Assembly (NCBI RefSeq): GCF_000349325.1
Contig: NC_020504.1
Location: 2,762,053-2,826,052, forward strand
Direction: 5' to 3'
DNA: 64,000 bases
DNA from: Streptomyces davaonensis JCM 4913
GTDB taxonomy: Bacteria > Actinomycetota > Actinomycetes > Streptomycetales > Streptomycetaceae
Program-made: the position numbers and the translations under genes
Notes under the pieces: generated by a model
Database searches by the model: none
Told to the model about the DNA's origin: nothing
What the model saw: the letters and a program-made list of their open reading frames with translations, nothing else
In this document: piece after piece, positions 1-7,064 of the stretch
Position numbering within the stretch: position 1 is the first letter of the stretch
Layout of the letters: each line of letters begins with the position of its first letter

Positions 1-336
1 CGTCAGCAGGAAGACGTTGCGGTCGACCCGGTGCATGCCGCTGGACAGGCCGAAGACGACGCCGGTGCTGAAGTCGAGGACGCGCTTGGCGACCTCGGTC
101 TCGGCTCCGGTGAGGTCGAGCAGGACCGGGATCCCGGCCATCAGCGTCTCGGCGACCTCACGGGCGTCGCCGAAGACGTTCACCCGCAGCACGACGAAGC
201 GGCGGCGCGGCTCCGTGTCGGCCTCCGGGTGCGCGCGGTGGTCCACGGCGGACGGCCACGCGTCCCGGCCGCGCAGGGGTACGACCTGGGCGAGCCCCTC
301 CCACTGTTCATCGGTGACGTCGTAGCGGCGATTCAC
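1..336 (-). CDS. SepF-like cell-division protein, C-terminus cut by window edge
   Basis: The leftward frame from a GTG at 336 runs off the left edge after 112 codons. The translation begins MNRRYDVTDEQWEGLAQVVP and contains RRRFVVLRVNVFGDAREVAE, IPVLLDLTGAE, and FSTGVVFGLSSGMHRVDRNV, then FLLT at the edge. This is the DUF552/SepF fold; SepF proteins bind FtsZ and help tether the Z ring to the membrane. Streptomyces carry several SepF paralogues, and this one lacks the long acidic N-terminus of the main one, so it is better called SepF-like. A GGGGGG-containing purine run sits just upstream of the GTG. It probably belongs to the host chromosome rather than to the biosynthetic cluster. Confidence 0.7.
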   Translation of the reverse strand, partial: MNRRYDVTDEQWEGLAQVVPLRGRDAWPSAVDHRAHPEADTEPRRRFVVLRVNVFGDAREVAETLMAGIPVLLDLTGAETEVAKRVLDFSTGVVFGLSSGMHRVDRNVFLLT

Positions 337-467
337 CGGATCCCCCCGAACTGACTGGTACGCAAAACCTGCACCGGCCAATTCTTACGCCAAGTCACCC
401 GTTCGGCCCAACTGCGACACGGACGGCGACCGGGGAAACCTCCGCGATCGCCGCGCGGAGGGGCGGC

Positions 468-983
468 TCAGGCGTCCCGGCGGGTGAAGCGGAGGGTGGC
501 GGTGACCGTAGTGAGACCGCGCATCATGCCGAGTTGGTTCCAGCCCATGCCGAACTGCTCGCGGTCGACGGTGAACTCGGCCTCCAGGGTGACCGAGGAG
601 GCGTCGGACCCGGCCAGGCGGGCGGTGACGGGCTGCGGCCTGCTGATGCCGCGGACGGTCAGCTGCCCGTCGACGTGCACGGCGTCGGCGCCGCGCAGTT
701 CGGCGCCGCGCACCGCGAAGGTGAGCTCGGGGTGGTTGTCGGCGTCGAAGAAGTCGGCGCCGCGCAGGTGCTCGTCGCGCTTGGCGCTCTTGGTGTCCAG
801 GGAGGTCGCGTCCAGGGTGACGGTACCGACGGCGGACCCGTCGGGCCGTACCTCGCCCTGCCCCGCGACGCCGGTGAAGGCGCCCTTCACGGTGACCAGA
901 CCCCACATCGTCTTGTGCTTGAGGGCAACGGTGGTGGCGGCGGGGTCGAGCTGCCACAGTCCGGTCTCAACGGCGACGGTCAT
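468..983 (-). CDS. YceI-family lipid/isoprenoid-binding protein
   Basis: A 171-residue protein with the full YceI pattern: W-L-D-P start (GLWQLDPAATTVALKHKTMW), VKGAFTGVAGQGEV, TLDATSLDTKSAKRDEHLRG, DNHPELTF and VDGQLTVRGISRPQ, ending in FTVDREQFGMGWN. YceI proteins form a beta-barrel that binds polyisoprenoids or amphipathic lipids. No signal peptide is seen, so it should be cytoplasmic. The ATG at 983 was preferred to the ATG at 1013 because GAGGAG lies about 9 nt upstream of it. It is divergent from the MarR gene across a palindrome-rich spacer, the common arrangement in which MarR represses the yceI gene. Not obviously part of the cluster. Confidence 0.85.
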   Translation of the reverse strand: MTVAVETGLWQLDPAATTVALKHKTMWGLVTVKGAFTGVAGQGEVRPDGSAVGTVTLDATSLDTKSAKRDEHLRGADFFDADNHPELTFAVRGAELRGADAVHVDGQLTVRGISRPQPVTARLAGSDASSVTLEAEFTVDREQFGMGWNQLGMMRGLTTVTATLRFTRRDA

Positions 984-1008
984 GGTCCTGCACTCCTCGG
1001 ATGGGTAC

Positions 1009-1077
1009 TTCAAATTTGGATGACTCTCACGCTAACCGACGATCCAAATTTGAACAAGCCTCTCGTCCAAAATTGGA
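1009..1077. promoter_or_regulatory. Three palindromic operator boxes between yceI and marR
   Basis: The divergent spacer holds an AT-rich island in very GC-rich DNA. TTCAAATTTGGAT at 1009-1021 is repeated as its exact reverse complement at 1042-1054, and each copy has the palindromic core CAAATTTG. A third box, TCCAA-AA-TTGGA, lies at 1066-1077. Dyad boxes of this size next to a marR gene are the usual MarR dimer sites. Binding here would be expected to control both yceI and marR. Confidence 0.75.
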
Positions 1078-1097
1078 CAACAGGTAGAATCGACGCT

Positions 1098-1607
1098 ATG
1101 GCCGACCCGCAGGAGACTCCTACCGACCAGCTCGGATGCCCCGCCGCGTCCGCGGACAGCCTGCTCCCGGCCGAGCTGCGCTCCTGGATGCGGATGCTGG
1201 CCGCGACGGCGGCGGTGGAGCAGCGGCTGCGCTCGGTGGTCAAGGAGACGCTGGACGTCTCCCACGACGAGTTCCTGATCCTCTGCCTGCTGGCCGAGCA
1301 GCCCCGCGAGGGGCTTCGGATGAGCCGGATCGCGGAGCTGCTGGGCCGGCCGAAGACCCGGCTGACGTACCAGATCGCCTGCCTTCAGCACGCCGGGCTG
1401 GTCACCCGGCAGTCGGTCTGCGGTGACAAGCGGGGGATCGAGGTCGGCCTCACGGCCAAGGCCCGCGAGCTGCTGACGCAGGCCTCCGGGACGCTCGCGG
1501 GGACGGTCACCGAGGCCCTGGGGGAGATCTTCGGCCCCGCCGAGCGCGAGGCGATGTGCGGGCTGGTGCCCGGACTCGACGAGGAGACCTCGGGCTCGGG
1601 GCGGTGA
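1098..1607 (+). CDS. MarR-family transcriptional regulator
   Basis: A 169-residue winged-helix regulator. The N-terminal helices (LRSWMRMLAATAAVEQRLRS) lead into LDVSHDEFLILCLLAEQP, the recognition region MSRIAELLGRPKTRLTYQIA and the wing SVCGDKRGIEVGLTAKAREL, all typical of MarR proteins that sense small phenolic or oxidative ligands. The ATG at 1098 is the first start after the operator boxes. It is divergent from yceI and convergent with the MBL-fold gene (18 bp gap). The most likely role is autorepression and control of yceI through the boxes at 1009-1077; involvement in the cluster is unproven. Confidence 0.85.
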   Translation: MADPQETPTDQLGCPAASADSLLPAELRSWMRMLAATAAVEQRLRSVVKETLDVSHDEFLILCLLAEQPREGLRMSRIAELLGRPKTRLTYQIACLQHAGLVTRQSVCGDKRGIEVGLTAKARELLTQASGTLAGTVTEALGEIFGPAEREAMCGLVPGLDEETSGSGR

Positions 1608-1625
1608 ACGCCCCGAGCCGCGCCG

Positions 1626-2555
1626 TCACGCGTGGCAGGTGGGCAGGCTCCCGCCGTTGTACGTGATCATCTCGCCGAAGGCCTCCGCCACGTCCACCGT
1701 CCGGCCGGAGGCGATCGCCTCGCGTTCGTCCAGTTCGGCGTAGGCGCGGTGGAGGTTGCCGACGACGCGCTCGAACTCCGTGAGGTGGCTGAAGGCGCCC
1801 TTGCCGGCCTCCTTCGCCGCGACCAGCGGAGTCAGCCCCTGGGCCCGCCCCTCCGCCGCCACCCGCTGGATCCAGCGCAGGTACTCCTCCGTCTCGTCCA
1901 GGACCTCGGGGCCCCGGACCGGACCGTGGCCGCACACCACCGTGCGGGGCCTGAGGGCGCGCAGGCGGGCCAGCACGGCCAGGGAGCCGGAGACCGAGCC
2001 CATCAGGACGAACGGGGAGCTGCCCGCCATCGCGACGTCCCCGGCGAACAGGACCCGCTCCTCGGGCAGCCACGCCACCACGTCGTCGTTGGTGTGCGCG
2101 GGGCCCAGGTGCAGCAGCCGGATCTCGCGGTCGCCCCGGTACAGGGTCAGCTCGTCCGTGAAGGTGAGGTCCGGCAGCCGTACCGACAGCTCGCCCCACG
2201 CCACGTCCGGCCAGACCCCCGTGAGGGCCAGGCCGTTCTTGACCATCTCGGCGCGGGTGCGGGCGTGCGCCACGACCGTCGCGCCGCCGAACGCGCCGTT
2301 GCCGTGGGTGTGATCGCCGTGGTGGTGGGTGTTGACCAGCACCCGGACCGGGCCCCGGCCGAGCCCGTCCACGGCCTCCCGCAGCGCCGCCGCCCGGGCC
2401 GCGGTGGCCGCCGTGTCGACGAGGACCAGGCCCTCGGGACCGGCGATCACGCCCGCGTTGCTCAGGCACCAGCCCCCGTCGGGCTGGAGGTGGACGTACA
2501 CGCCGTCGGCGACCTCGGTCAGCTCGGTCCGCAGCTCGGTGACCGGTCCGCTCAT
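1626..2555 (-). CDS. MBL-fold hydrolase, candidate polyketide cyclase/thioesterase
   Basis: A 309-residue metallo-beta-lactamase-fold protein. The zinc signature HHHGDH (NTHHHGDHTHGNGAF) lies near residue 80-85, followed by LGPAHTNDDVVAWLP (second zinc His), VLFAGDVAM and VVCGHGPV (later ligands). Its ATG overlaps the stop of the carboxylase epsilon gene by 4 bp (ATGA), so it should be co-translated with the malonyl-CoA supply genes. MBL-fold enzymes of this kind occur in type II PKS clusters; ActIV of actinorhodin is the best known and acts in ring closure and release of the chain. I infer an ActIV-like role from context; a detoxifying lactonase cannot be excluded. Confidence 0.75.
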   Translation of the reverse strand: MSGPVTELRTELTEVADGVYVHLQPDGGWCLSNAGVIAGPEGLVLVDTAATAARAAALREAVDGLGRGPVRVLVNTHHHGDHTHGNGAFGGATVVAHARTRAEMVKNGLALTGVWPDVAWGELSVRLPDLTFTDELTLYRGDREIRLLHLGPAHTNDDVVAWLPEERVLFAGDVAMAGSSPFVLMGSVSGSLAVLARLRALRPRTVVCGHGPVRGPEVLDETEEYLRWIQRVAAEGRAQGLTPLVAAKEAGKGAFSHLTEFERVVGNLHRAYAELDEREAIASGRTVDVAEAFGEMITYNGGSLPTCHA

Positions 2556-2785
2556 GACATCGCCGCCCAGTACGGGTACCCCGGCGCCGCCCAGCTCGTC
2601 CCCCCTCCGGTGGTCTGCGCCCAGGACACCGCGGGCGGCTGGAGCGGCAGCGGTTCGCCCTCCGCCTGCCCGTCCTGGCGGCCGGAGAGGGCCAGCAGGA
2701 CCGTGAGCACGGCCGAGAGTTCTTCCGGTGTGGGTTCGCCTCGTAGCACTCGTATCACCCGTTCCTCGGAGTCCGCCCCGCTCAC
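2552..2785 (-). CDS. Acyl-CoA carboxylase epsilon subunit
   Basis: A 77-residue protein with the epsilon-subunit core IRVLRGEPTPEELSAVLTVL followed by a low-complexity tail ending in SWAAPGYPYW. Actinobacterial acyl-CoA carboxylases use such a small subunit to hold the alpha (biotin) and beta (carboxyltransferase) subunits together. The GTG at 2785 overlaps the beta-subunit stop by 4 bp (GTGA), and its own stop overlaps the next ATG, so three genes are translationally coupled. No alpha (biotin carboxylase/BCCP) gene is seen here; the housekeeping alpha subunit is presumably shared. Confidence 0.9.
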   Translation of the reverse strand: MSGADSEERVIRVLRGEPTPEELSAVLTVLLALSGRQDGQAEGEPLPLQPPAVSWAQTTGGGTSWAAPGYPYWAAMS

Positions 2786-4347
2786 TGGGGCTGGTTCCCG
2801 TGCTTGCGGGAAGGCCGGTCGGCGTGCTTGCGGCGCAGGGTGCGCAGGGCGTCGATCAGCCGGGCGCGGGTCTCCGCCGGGTCGATCACGTCGTCCACCA
2901 GGCCACGCTCGGCGGCGTAGTAGGGGTGCATCAGCTCCGAGCGGTACTCCTTCACCAGCTGCTCGCGGGTCGCCTGCGGGTCGTCGGACGCGGCGATCTC
3001 CCGCCGGAAGACGACGTTCGCCGCGCCCTCCGCGCCCATCACCGCGATCTCGTTGGACGGCCAGGCGAAGGAGACGTCGCAGCCGATGGACCGGGAGTCC
3101 ATGACGATGTACGCGCCGCCGTACGCCTTGCGCATGATCAGCTGGACCCGCGGCACCGTCGCGTCGCAGTACGCATACAGCAGCTTGGCACCGTGCCGGA
3201 TGATCCCGCCGTGCTCCTGGTCCACGCCGGGCAGGAAGCCGGGCACGTCGACGAGGGTGAGCAGCGGGATGTTGAAGGAGTCGCAGAACCGCACGAACCG
3301 CGCCGCCTTCTCGGAGGCCTGGATGTCCAGCGCACCGGCCTGCACCATCGGCTGGTTGGCGATGACGCCGGTGACGTCGCCGCCCATCCGGACCAGCGCG
3401 CAGACCACGTTGCGGGCCCAGTTCTCGTGGACCTCGAAGAGGAACCCGTCGTCGACGATCTCCTCGATGACGTCCCGGACGTCGTAGGAGGCGCGCGGGT
3501 CGGCCGGGACCAGGTCGAGCAGGGCCTCGGTGCGCCGGTCGGCGGGGTCGGACTCGGCCACCTGGGGCGCGAGTTCGCGGTTGTTCGAGGGGAGCAGGGA
3601 GAGCAGGAAGCGGACGTTCTCCAGGCACTCCTCCTCGTCGTCGAAGACGGCGTGGGCCACCCCGGAGGAGGTGGAGTGCGGGTCGGCGCCGCCGAGCCCG
3701 TCCATGGTGATCTCCTCGCCGGTCACCGCCTGGACGACATCCGGTCCGGTGATGAACATCTGCGAGGTGCCGCGCACCATGAACACGAAGTCGGTGAGCG
3801 CCGGCGAGTAGGCGGCGCCGCCCGCGCACGGGCCCATGATGACGCTGATCTGCGGGATGACCCCGGAGTTGCGTACATTGCGGGAGAAGATGCCGCCGTA
3901 TCCGGCGAGCGCGGTGACGCCCTCCTGGATCCGGGCGCCGGCGCCGTCGCACAGGCCGATCACCGGGGAGCCGGCCGCAGTCGCGAGATCCATCAGCTTG
4001 TGGATCTTCTGCGCGTGCGCCTCGCCGAGGGCACCGCCGAAGATCCGGAAGTCATGGGCGTAGACGAAGGCGGTACGGCCGTTGACGCGGCCCCAGCCGG
4101 TGATCACACCGTCGGTGTGCGGGCGGCGGGCCTCCAGGCCGAAGCCGGTCGCCCGGTGCCGGCGCAGGCCCTCGGTCTCGGTGAAGGTGCCCTTGTCGAA
4201 GAGCAGGTCGATCCGTTCGCGTGCGGTCAGCTTCCCCTTGGCGTGCTGTGCCTGGGTCGCCCGCTCCGAGGGACCGCGGTGCACCGACTCGCGCAGTTCC
4301 AGCAGTTCGGCCGTCCGTTCCCGGAGTGGAGGGGTAGTGCGGTCCAT
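2782..4347 (-). CDS. Acyl-CoA carboxylase beta subunit (carboxyltransferase)
   Basis: A 521-residue carboxyltransferase of the PccB/AccB family. It has both crotonase-like halves: KGKLTARERIDLLFDKGTF at the N-terminus, the oxyanion segment CDGAGARIQEG, the region MGPCAGGAAYSPALTDF and the C-terminal GGAYIVMDSRSIGCDV. With the epsilon subunit and a shared alpha subunit it should make malonyl-CoA from acetyl-CoA for the polyketide synthases; such genes are regular members of type II PKS clusters. The ATG at 4347 is preceded by GTGAGGAGCGTCA, giving GAGGAG at good spacing. It starts the leftward accB-epsilon-MBL operon, whose upstream region holds the inverted repeat at 4379-4481. Confidence 0.92.
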   Translation of the reverse strand: MDRTTPPLRERTAELLELRESVHRGPSERATQAQHAKGKLTARERIDLLFDKGTFTETEGLRRHRATGFGLEARRPHTDGVITGWGRVNGRTAFVYAHDFRIFGGALGEAHAQKIHKLMDLATAAGSPVIGLCDGAGARIQEGVTALAGYGGIFSRNVRNSGVIPQISVIMGPCAGGAAYSPALTDFVFMVRGTSQMFITGPDVVQAVTGEEITMDGLGGADPHSTSSGVAHAVFDDEEECLENVRFLLSLLPSNNRELAPQVAESDPADRRTEALLDLVPADPRASYDVRDVIEEIVDDGFLFEVHENWARNVVCALVRMGGDVTGVIANQPMVQAGALDIQASEKAARFVRFCDSFNIPLLTLVDVPGFLPGVDQEHGGIIRHGAKLLYAYCDATVPRVQLIMRKAYGGAYIVMDSRSIGCDVSFAWPSNEIAVMGAEGAANVVFRREIAASDDPQATREQLVKEYRSELMHPYYAAERGLVDDVIDPAETRARLIDALRTLRRKHADRPSRKHGNQPQ

Positions 4348-4378
4348 TGACGCTCCTCACAAGTCGTCAAGAGGCCTG

Positions 4379-4481
4379 TAGGGCCTGTTCCGAGTTCCCC
4401 GTCGTCCGCGCGCAGCGACACCGCACGGCGAGGGTGCGGCCGGGCGTCGGGGCGCAGGCGGGGAACTCGGAACAGGCCCTA
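4379..4481. repeat. Perfect 22-bp inverted repeat in the divergent accB/SDR spacer
   Basis: The arms at 4379-4400 (TAGGGCCTGTTCCGAG...) and 4460-4481 are exact reverse complements over 22 bp, separated by 59 nt that contain a smaller hairpin (CCGCAC/GTGCGG). The spacer 4348-4651 has no gene I can support. Both flanking genes point away, so this is not a normal terminator position. It may be a small mobile-element remnant, a large operator or a transcriptional insulator. The rest of the spacer shows only an SD-like GAAGGGAAG before the 4652 start. Confidence 0.8.
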
Positions 4482-4651
4482 GCCCCTTCTCGGAACGCGT
4501 GGCCGACAGAGTGCGTCGGGGGGCTGGAGCGCTGGTGGAGTGGGGCTTAAGCACGCCCACCAGGGCGTCGAGCCGCATTCAACCGGCGCGAAGCAGAATC
4601 AGGGCGTCCGCACGGGAAATTCCGCACGGGGGACGAAGGGAAGTGGGTCTC

Positions 4652-5365
4652 ATGACGTACCCGTCCGGTGAAGAGCCCCTCGGAGTCAGTCGATTTCCCG
4701 CGGCCGGGGCACCGGTCGCCCTGGTGACGGAGTGCGCCTCGGGGATCGGGGAGGCCGTGGCGCGGCGGCTCGCGGCCGAGGGGCTGCGGGTGGTCGTGAA
4801 CTGCGAGCACAGCGCCCGAACCGGTGAGCGGCTCGCGGCGGAGCTGCCCGAGGCGATGTGCTTCGCCGCCGACACCGCGGTGCGCGAGCAGGCCGAGGCG
4901 CTGGTCGCGGCGGTCGTCGAGCGGTACGGCCGACTGGATGTGCTGGTGAACTCCGCGGGCGTGACGCAGGTCCCGCTCCAGCGGGACGGCGAGGCGGCGG
5001 ACGCCGAGGTGCTGCGGAAGATCTTCGACGTCCATGTCCTCGGGACCTGGCAGATGTGCGTGGCCGCGATGCCGCTGCTGCGGGCGGGCGGCGACGGGTG
5101 CGTGGTCAACGTGTCGACGGTGACGGGCGTACGCCCGGCCGCCGGCTCCGTGCCGTACGCCGTGAGCAGGGCGGCCCTGGACAACATCACCCGGCTGCTG
5201 GCGGCGGTGACCGGTCCCGAGGTCCGGGTGCACGCCTTGGCACCCGGACCGCCGGACGCCTCCGCCCTCCACCACCCGGGCACGCCGGAGGAGGTGGCCG
5301 AGGCCGTGCTGGCGATGGTGCGCTCCCACCTGCCGTCCGGTCAGGCGCTGACACCCCTGCGCTGA
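4652..5365 (+). CDS. SDR-family oxidoreductase with altered catalytic motif
   Basis: A 237-residue short-chain dehydrogenase-like protein. The Rossmann start is VALVTECASGIGEAVARRLA, where the usual TGxxxGIG has Glu in place of the first Gly; DVLVNSAG (NxAG) and NVSTVTG (catalytic Ser region) are present. The active-site segment reads PYAVSRAALDN: Tyr169 is there but the partner Lys is Arg173. It is FabG-like in overall pattern. It stands alone on the plus strand between the carboxylase operon and the PKS core operon, convergent with the aromatase gene (21 bp gap). Reduced or altered activity is likely, but some SDRs work with variant motifs. The ATG at 4652 was chosen because it directly precedes the conserved fold and has a purine-rich SD. 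Confidence 0.8.
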   Translation: MTYPSGEEPLGVSRFPAAGAPVALVTECASGIGEAVARRLAAEGLRVVVNCEHSARTGERLAAELPEAMCFAADTAVREQAEALVAAVVERYGRLDVLVNSAGVTQVPLQRDGEAADAEVLRKIFDVHVLGTWQMCVAAMPLLRAGGDGCVVNVSTVTGVRPAAGSVPYAVSRAALDNITRLLAAVTGPEVRVHALAPGPPDASALHHPGTPEEVAEAVLAMVRSHLPSGQALTPLR

Positions 5366-5386
5366 CCGGACGGGCCCGCGCAGGGG

Positions 5387-6271
5387 CTACGGCCGTCGCG
5401 TCTCCGCGAACTCCTTCGCCCGCCGCAGGGTCGCCCTGCTGTTCGTGCCCAGCGCGTTGCGCACCGTCTCCCGGGCCTTGGGGTCGGCCAGGATCACGCT
5501 GTGCCGGGACGTCGCCAGGGTCGTGCCGTCGGGCAGCGCGTCCAGCCGCCACTCCCCGGTGTGGGCGACCAGCACCGTCGGCGTGCGGATCTGCTTGTAG
5601 GCGATGCTGCCGACCTCGGGCCTGCACACCCGTACCGACTCGCTGTGGTGCAGGATCCCGTCGGGGCCGCGGGTCTCCATCGCCATGCGCTGGATGCCCG
5701 GGGCCTCGTCGGTGAGGTCCAGCGAGGCCACGTGCGGCAGCCGCTCCGGCCAGCGGTCGGCGTCGTGGAGGAAGCCGTAGACGATCTGCGGAGGCGCCGT
5801 GATGCGCAGGCTGTCCTCGAAGGTGTACGGCGTCCTGGGGTTCTCGGCGGCGATCCGCACCCCCGCCAGCTCGGCCGGAGTGTTCTGGTGCAGGGTGTGC
5901 AGGACGAAGTGCTCGTCGGTGAACGCCTCGAACTCGTGGTGGAGTTCGAGCAGGGTCTCGCCGCCGCCGAGGTCCTTGGCCAGCCAGCGTCCGCTCATCG
6001 AGGCCAGCGGCGCGGCCGGTTCCTCCTGGCGGAAGTCGACGGTCAGGGCGTGCGGGTCGAGGACCCGCTCGGAGGTCCAGCTGCGGATCTCCGAGCCCGC
6101 GAACGCCCAGATGCGGATGCGCTCGCGGCCCTCGGTGCGCGGGCCGCCCTCGACGTACTCGGCGTGGATGTTCGGCTCGAACATCAGCGGCCAGACGGTC
6201 ACATCGGCGACGAGCGCGTGGACGGCCTGCGCGGGCGCCGCGATCCGGGTGGTGTGGACGGTGTTCGGCAT
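5387..6271 (-). CDS. Didomain polyketide aromatase/cyclase (first copy)
   Basis: A 294-residue protein with two START/Bet v1-like halves. The first half contains ADVTVWPLMFEPNIHAEYVE and the second FLHDADRWPERLPHVASLDL, the paired W-P signature of type II PKS aromatase/cyclases, with a C-terminal RATLRRAKEFAE. These proteins fold the nascent poly-beta-ketone and aromatise the first ring. The ATG at 6271 removes 20 residues of unconserved upstream sequence. It is the last gene of the leftward operon KS-alpha, KS-beta, KR-like, aromatase, starting 31 nt after the SDR stop. A second didomain copy is at 60281-61252. Because the ketoreductase upstream looks inactive, this may be a non-reducing-type didomain cyclase. 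Confidence 0.9.
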   Translation of the reverse strand: MPNTVHTTRIAAPAQAVHALVADVTVWPLMFEPNIHAEYVEGGPRTEGRERIRIWAFAGSEIRSWTSERVLDPHALTVDFRQEEPAAPLASMSGRWLAKDLGGGETLLELHHEFEAFTDEHFVLHTLHQNTPAELAGVRIAAENPRTPYTFEDSLRITAPPQIVYGFLHDADRWPERLPHVASLDLTDEAPGIQRMAMETRGPDGILHHSESVRVCRPEVGSIAYKQIRTPTVLVAHTGEWRLDALPDGTTLATSRHSVILADPKARETVRNALGTNSRATLRRAKEFAETRRP

Positions 6272-6302
6272 GCCGGTCCCCTCGACTGTCGGTGACGGTC
6301 TG

Positions 6303-7064
6303 TCAGTGACTTGCCAGGCCGCCGCAGACATTGATCGCCTGCGCCGTGATGCCCGCGGCGCTGTCGCCGGCCAGATGCCCGACCAGGGCGGCGACCTCCT
6401 CCGGGGTGCTGCTGCGGCCCATCGGGGTCTCCATATGCCCGGGGCAGACCGCGTTGACGGTGACGCCGGTGGTGGCCAACTCCCGTCCGAGGGCCTTGGT
6501 GAAGCCGATCACCGCGTGGTGGGAGGCGGAGCGGGGGGCGTCGAGCGCGACGCCCTGTTTCCCGGCGGTGGAGACGACGCTGATGATCCGGCCCCAGCCG
6601 CGGTCCAGCGCGCCGCCCCGGCGGAGCATCGCCCGGGTGACGCGGAAGACGCTGTTGAGGTTGGTCTCGATGATGTCGAGCCAGAGTTCGTCGCCGAGTT
6701 CGGCGGTGACCCCGCCGCCGGCGCGGGCCGCGCCGTGGACGAGGACGTCGAGCCGGCCGTAGCAGCCGACGGCGGCCTCGACCAGCTCGCCTGCAGCCCC
6801 GGGGTCGCGGACGTCGAGGGCGAGGCCGTCCGCCTTGACGCCCTTGGCGCGCAGGACGGCGACCGTCTCGGCGACGTCGTCGCCGTCCCGGGCGCTGACG
6901 AACAGGTCGAAGTCGTCGTCCGCGAGACGTTCGGCGACGGCCCGGCCGACGCCGCCGGTCGCTCCGGTCACCAGCGCGGTGCGGCCGGGGCCCCGAGGGC
7001 CCTTGCGGTCGCCGCTGTCCAGCGCCCCGGCCCAGGAGCCGGGGACGGCCTTCCGGGTGGTCAC
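6303..7064 (-). CDS. ActIII-like C9 ketoreductase homologue lacking catalytic Tyr and Lys
   Basis: A 253-residue SDR clearly related to the type II PKS C9 ketoreductase: TALVTGATGGVGRAVAERLA, LVHGAARAGGGVTAELGDEL, RIISVVSTAGKQGVALDAPR, VIGFTKALGRELATTGVTVN, AVCPGHMETPM and AQAINVCGGLASH. The active site, normally PYSASKHGVVGF, reads PRSASHHAVIGF, so the catalytic Tyr is Arg178 and the Lys is His182. After ETPM the stretch that forms the substrate lid in ActIII (some 30 residues) is missing and the sequence passes straight to STPEEVAALV. Its GTG overlaps the KS-beta stop (GTGA). I infer it cannot reduce the polyketide in the usual way; a structural or redirecting role remains possible. Confidence 0.85.
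   Translation of the reverse strand: MTTRKAVPGSWAGALDSGDRKGPRGPGRTALVTGATGGVGRAVAERLADDDFDLFVSARDGDDVAETVAVLRAKGVKADGLALDVRDPGAAGELVEAAVGCYGRLDVLVHGAARAGGGVTAELGDELWLDIIETNLNSVFRVTRAMLRRGGALDRGWGRIISVVSTAGKQGVALDAPRSASHHAVIGFTKALGRELATTGVTVNAVCPGHMETPMGRSSTPEEVAALVGHLAGDSAAGITAQAINVCGGLASH

Noticed and set aside
17..354. Two overlapping plus-strand frames at the left edge
   Set aside because: Arg/Ser- or Gly-rich shadows of the minus-strand SepF-like gene.
4379..4481. The 22-bp inverted repeat as a transcription terminator
   Set aside because: It lies upstream of both neighbouring genes and has a 59-nt loop; no transcript is expected to end there.
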